Shown: positions 63,932 through 64,000 of the stretch, one piece after another | Position numbering within the stretch: the first letter of the stretch is position 1 | How the letters are laid out: every line of letters begins with the position of its first letter | Assembly (NCBI GenBank): GCA_963775805.1 | Contig: CAVZKG010000007.1 | Span: 186,001 to 250,000 of the forward strand | Reading direction: 5' to 3' | DNA from: JAFAMB01 sp963775805 | Lineage (GTDB): Bacteria > Verrucomicrobiota > Verrucomicrobiia > Chthoniobacterales > JAFAMB01 | Length of the DNA: 64,000 nt | Notes under the pieces: model-generated | What the model saw: only the letters and a program-made list of their open reading frames with translations | The model's database searches: none | What the model was told of the DNA's origin: nothing | Translations under genes and position numbers: made by a program

Positions 63932-64000
63932 ATGCCAGAAATACCAGCGTTCCCCCACCTTCGGCTGTCAGCCGTTGGAACCTTCAAGCCAAAATTCCCT
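63932..64000 (+). CDS. N-terminus of a possible subtilisin-like protease (truncated by window)
   Basis: ATG 63932 opens a frame to the window end, 23 codons: MPEIPAFPHLRLSAVGTFKP and on. It starts 18 bp after the AAA+ stop. The short Pro/Leu-rich start followed by a Lys-containing segment is like the N-terminus of S8 peptidases paired with AAA+ ATPases. No catalytic residue is visible, so identity rests on context. Confidence 0.4.
   Translation, partial: MPEIPAFPHLRLSAVGTFKPKFP

Overview
The window looks like an accessory, repeat-rich stretch of a soil bacterium, most likely a Verrucomicrobiota member of the Chthoniobacterales/Spartobacteria type. This is inferred from an ECF sigma factor paired with a Ser/Thr kinase-STAND-TPR protein, two IS1380-type transposases, a RAYT transposase with dispersed short repeats, and a PliI-like protein. 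No rRNA, tRNA or CRISPR array was recognised. Coding density is moderate. Many genes are fragments or carry single-base frame disruptions, which may reflect real decay, homopolymer-type sequence errors, or both.

Layout. 1-4.6 kb: tail of a cupin gene, two small hypothetical genes and a TIR / NB-ARC / TPR STAND protein split by one missing base. 4.6-6.2 kb: a frameshifted IS1380 copy. 6.3-12.1 kb: a PliI-like secreted protein, an ECF sigma factor with a large zinc-ribbon/kinase/STAND/TPR protein, and a phospholipase C remnant. 12.1-14.9 kb: a LytS/LytTR two-component pair. 15.4-23.3 kb: small membrane proteins, a TPR protein, and an iron-siderophore cluster (TonB receptor, PiuC hydroxylase, PepSY membrane protein, AraC regulator behind a Fur-like box). 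23.3-31.7 kb: repeat cluster, broken MFS and aldo/keto reductase genes, a FUSC / DUF1656 / HlyD efflux set (two of the three genes frameshifted), and an intact aldo/keto reductase. 31.9-38.5 kb: GNAT acetyltransferase, zinc-ribbon protein, Ku, an intact IS1380, aldo/keto reductase with divergent TetR regulator, and an O6-alkylguanine repair protein.

38.5-53 kb is the repeat-rich core: an intact RAYT transposase lies between GGGACAGGTC and GACCTGTCCC ends, and copies of these ends recur around a cupin gene, an amidohydrolase gene, two DUF4239 genes and several short non-coding elements. A sugar ABC importer operon that looks imported lies at 44.7-49.0 kb. 53-58 kb: putative Na+/H+ antiporter and ammonium transporter with a sigma-54-like promoter. 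58-61.3 kb: a deletion scar joining a universal-stress-protein fragment to a headless response regulator, an IS3-family orfB ending in a perfect 42-bp palindrome, and a RadC fragment. 61.3-64 kb: a PLD-like protein behind a structured leader, a gp25-like tail protein, and a AAA+ ATPase followed by the first codons of what may be a subtilisin-like protease, an arrangement resembling the IetAS defence pair.

The strongest candidates for something undescribed are (1) the RAYT-linked family of bracketing ends with tandem duplication of the DNA just outside the left end, (2) the TIR-STAND protein with its conserved small upstream partner, and (3) the right-edge PLD / gp25 / AAA+ / protease cluster.
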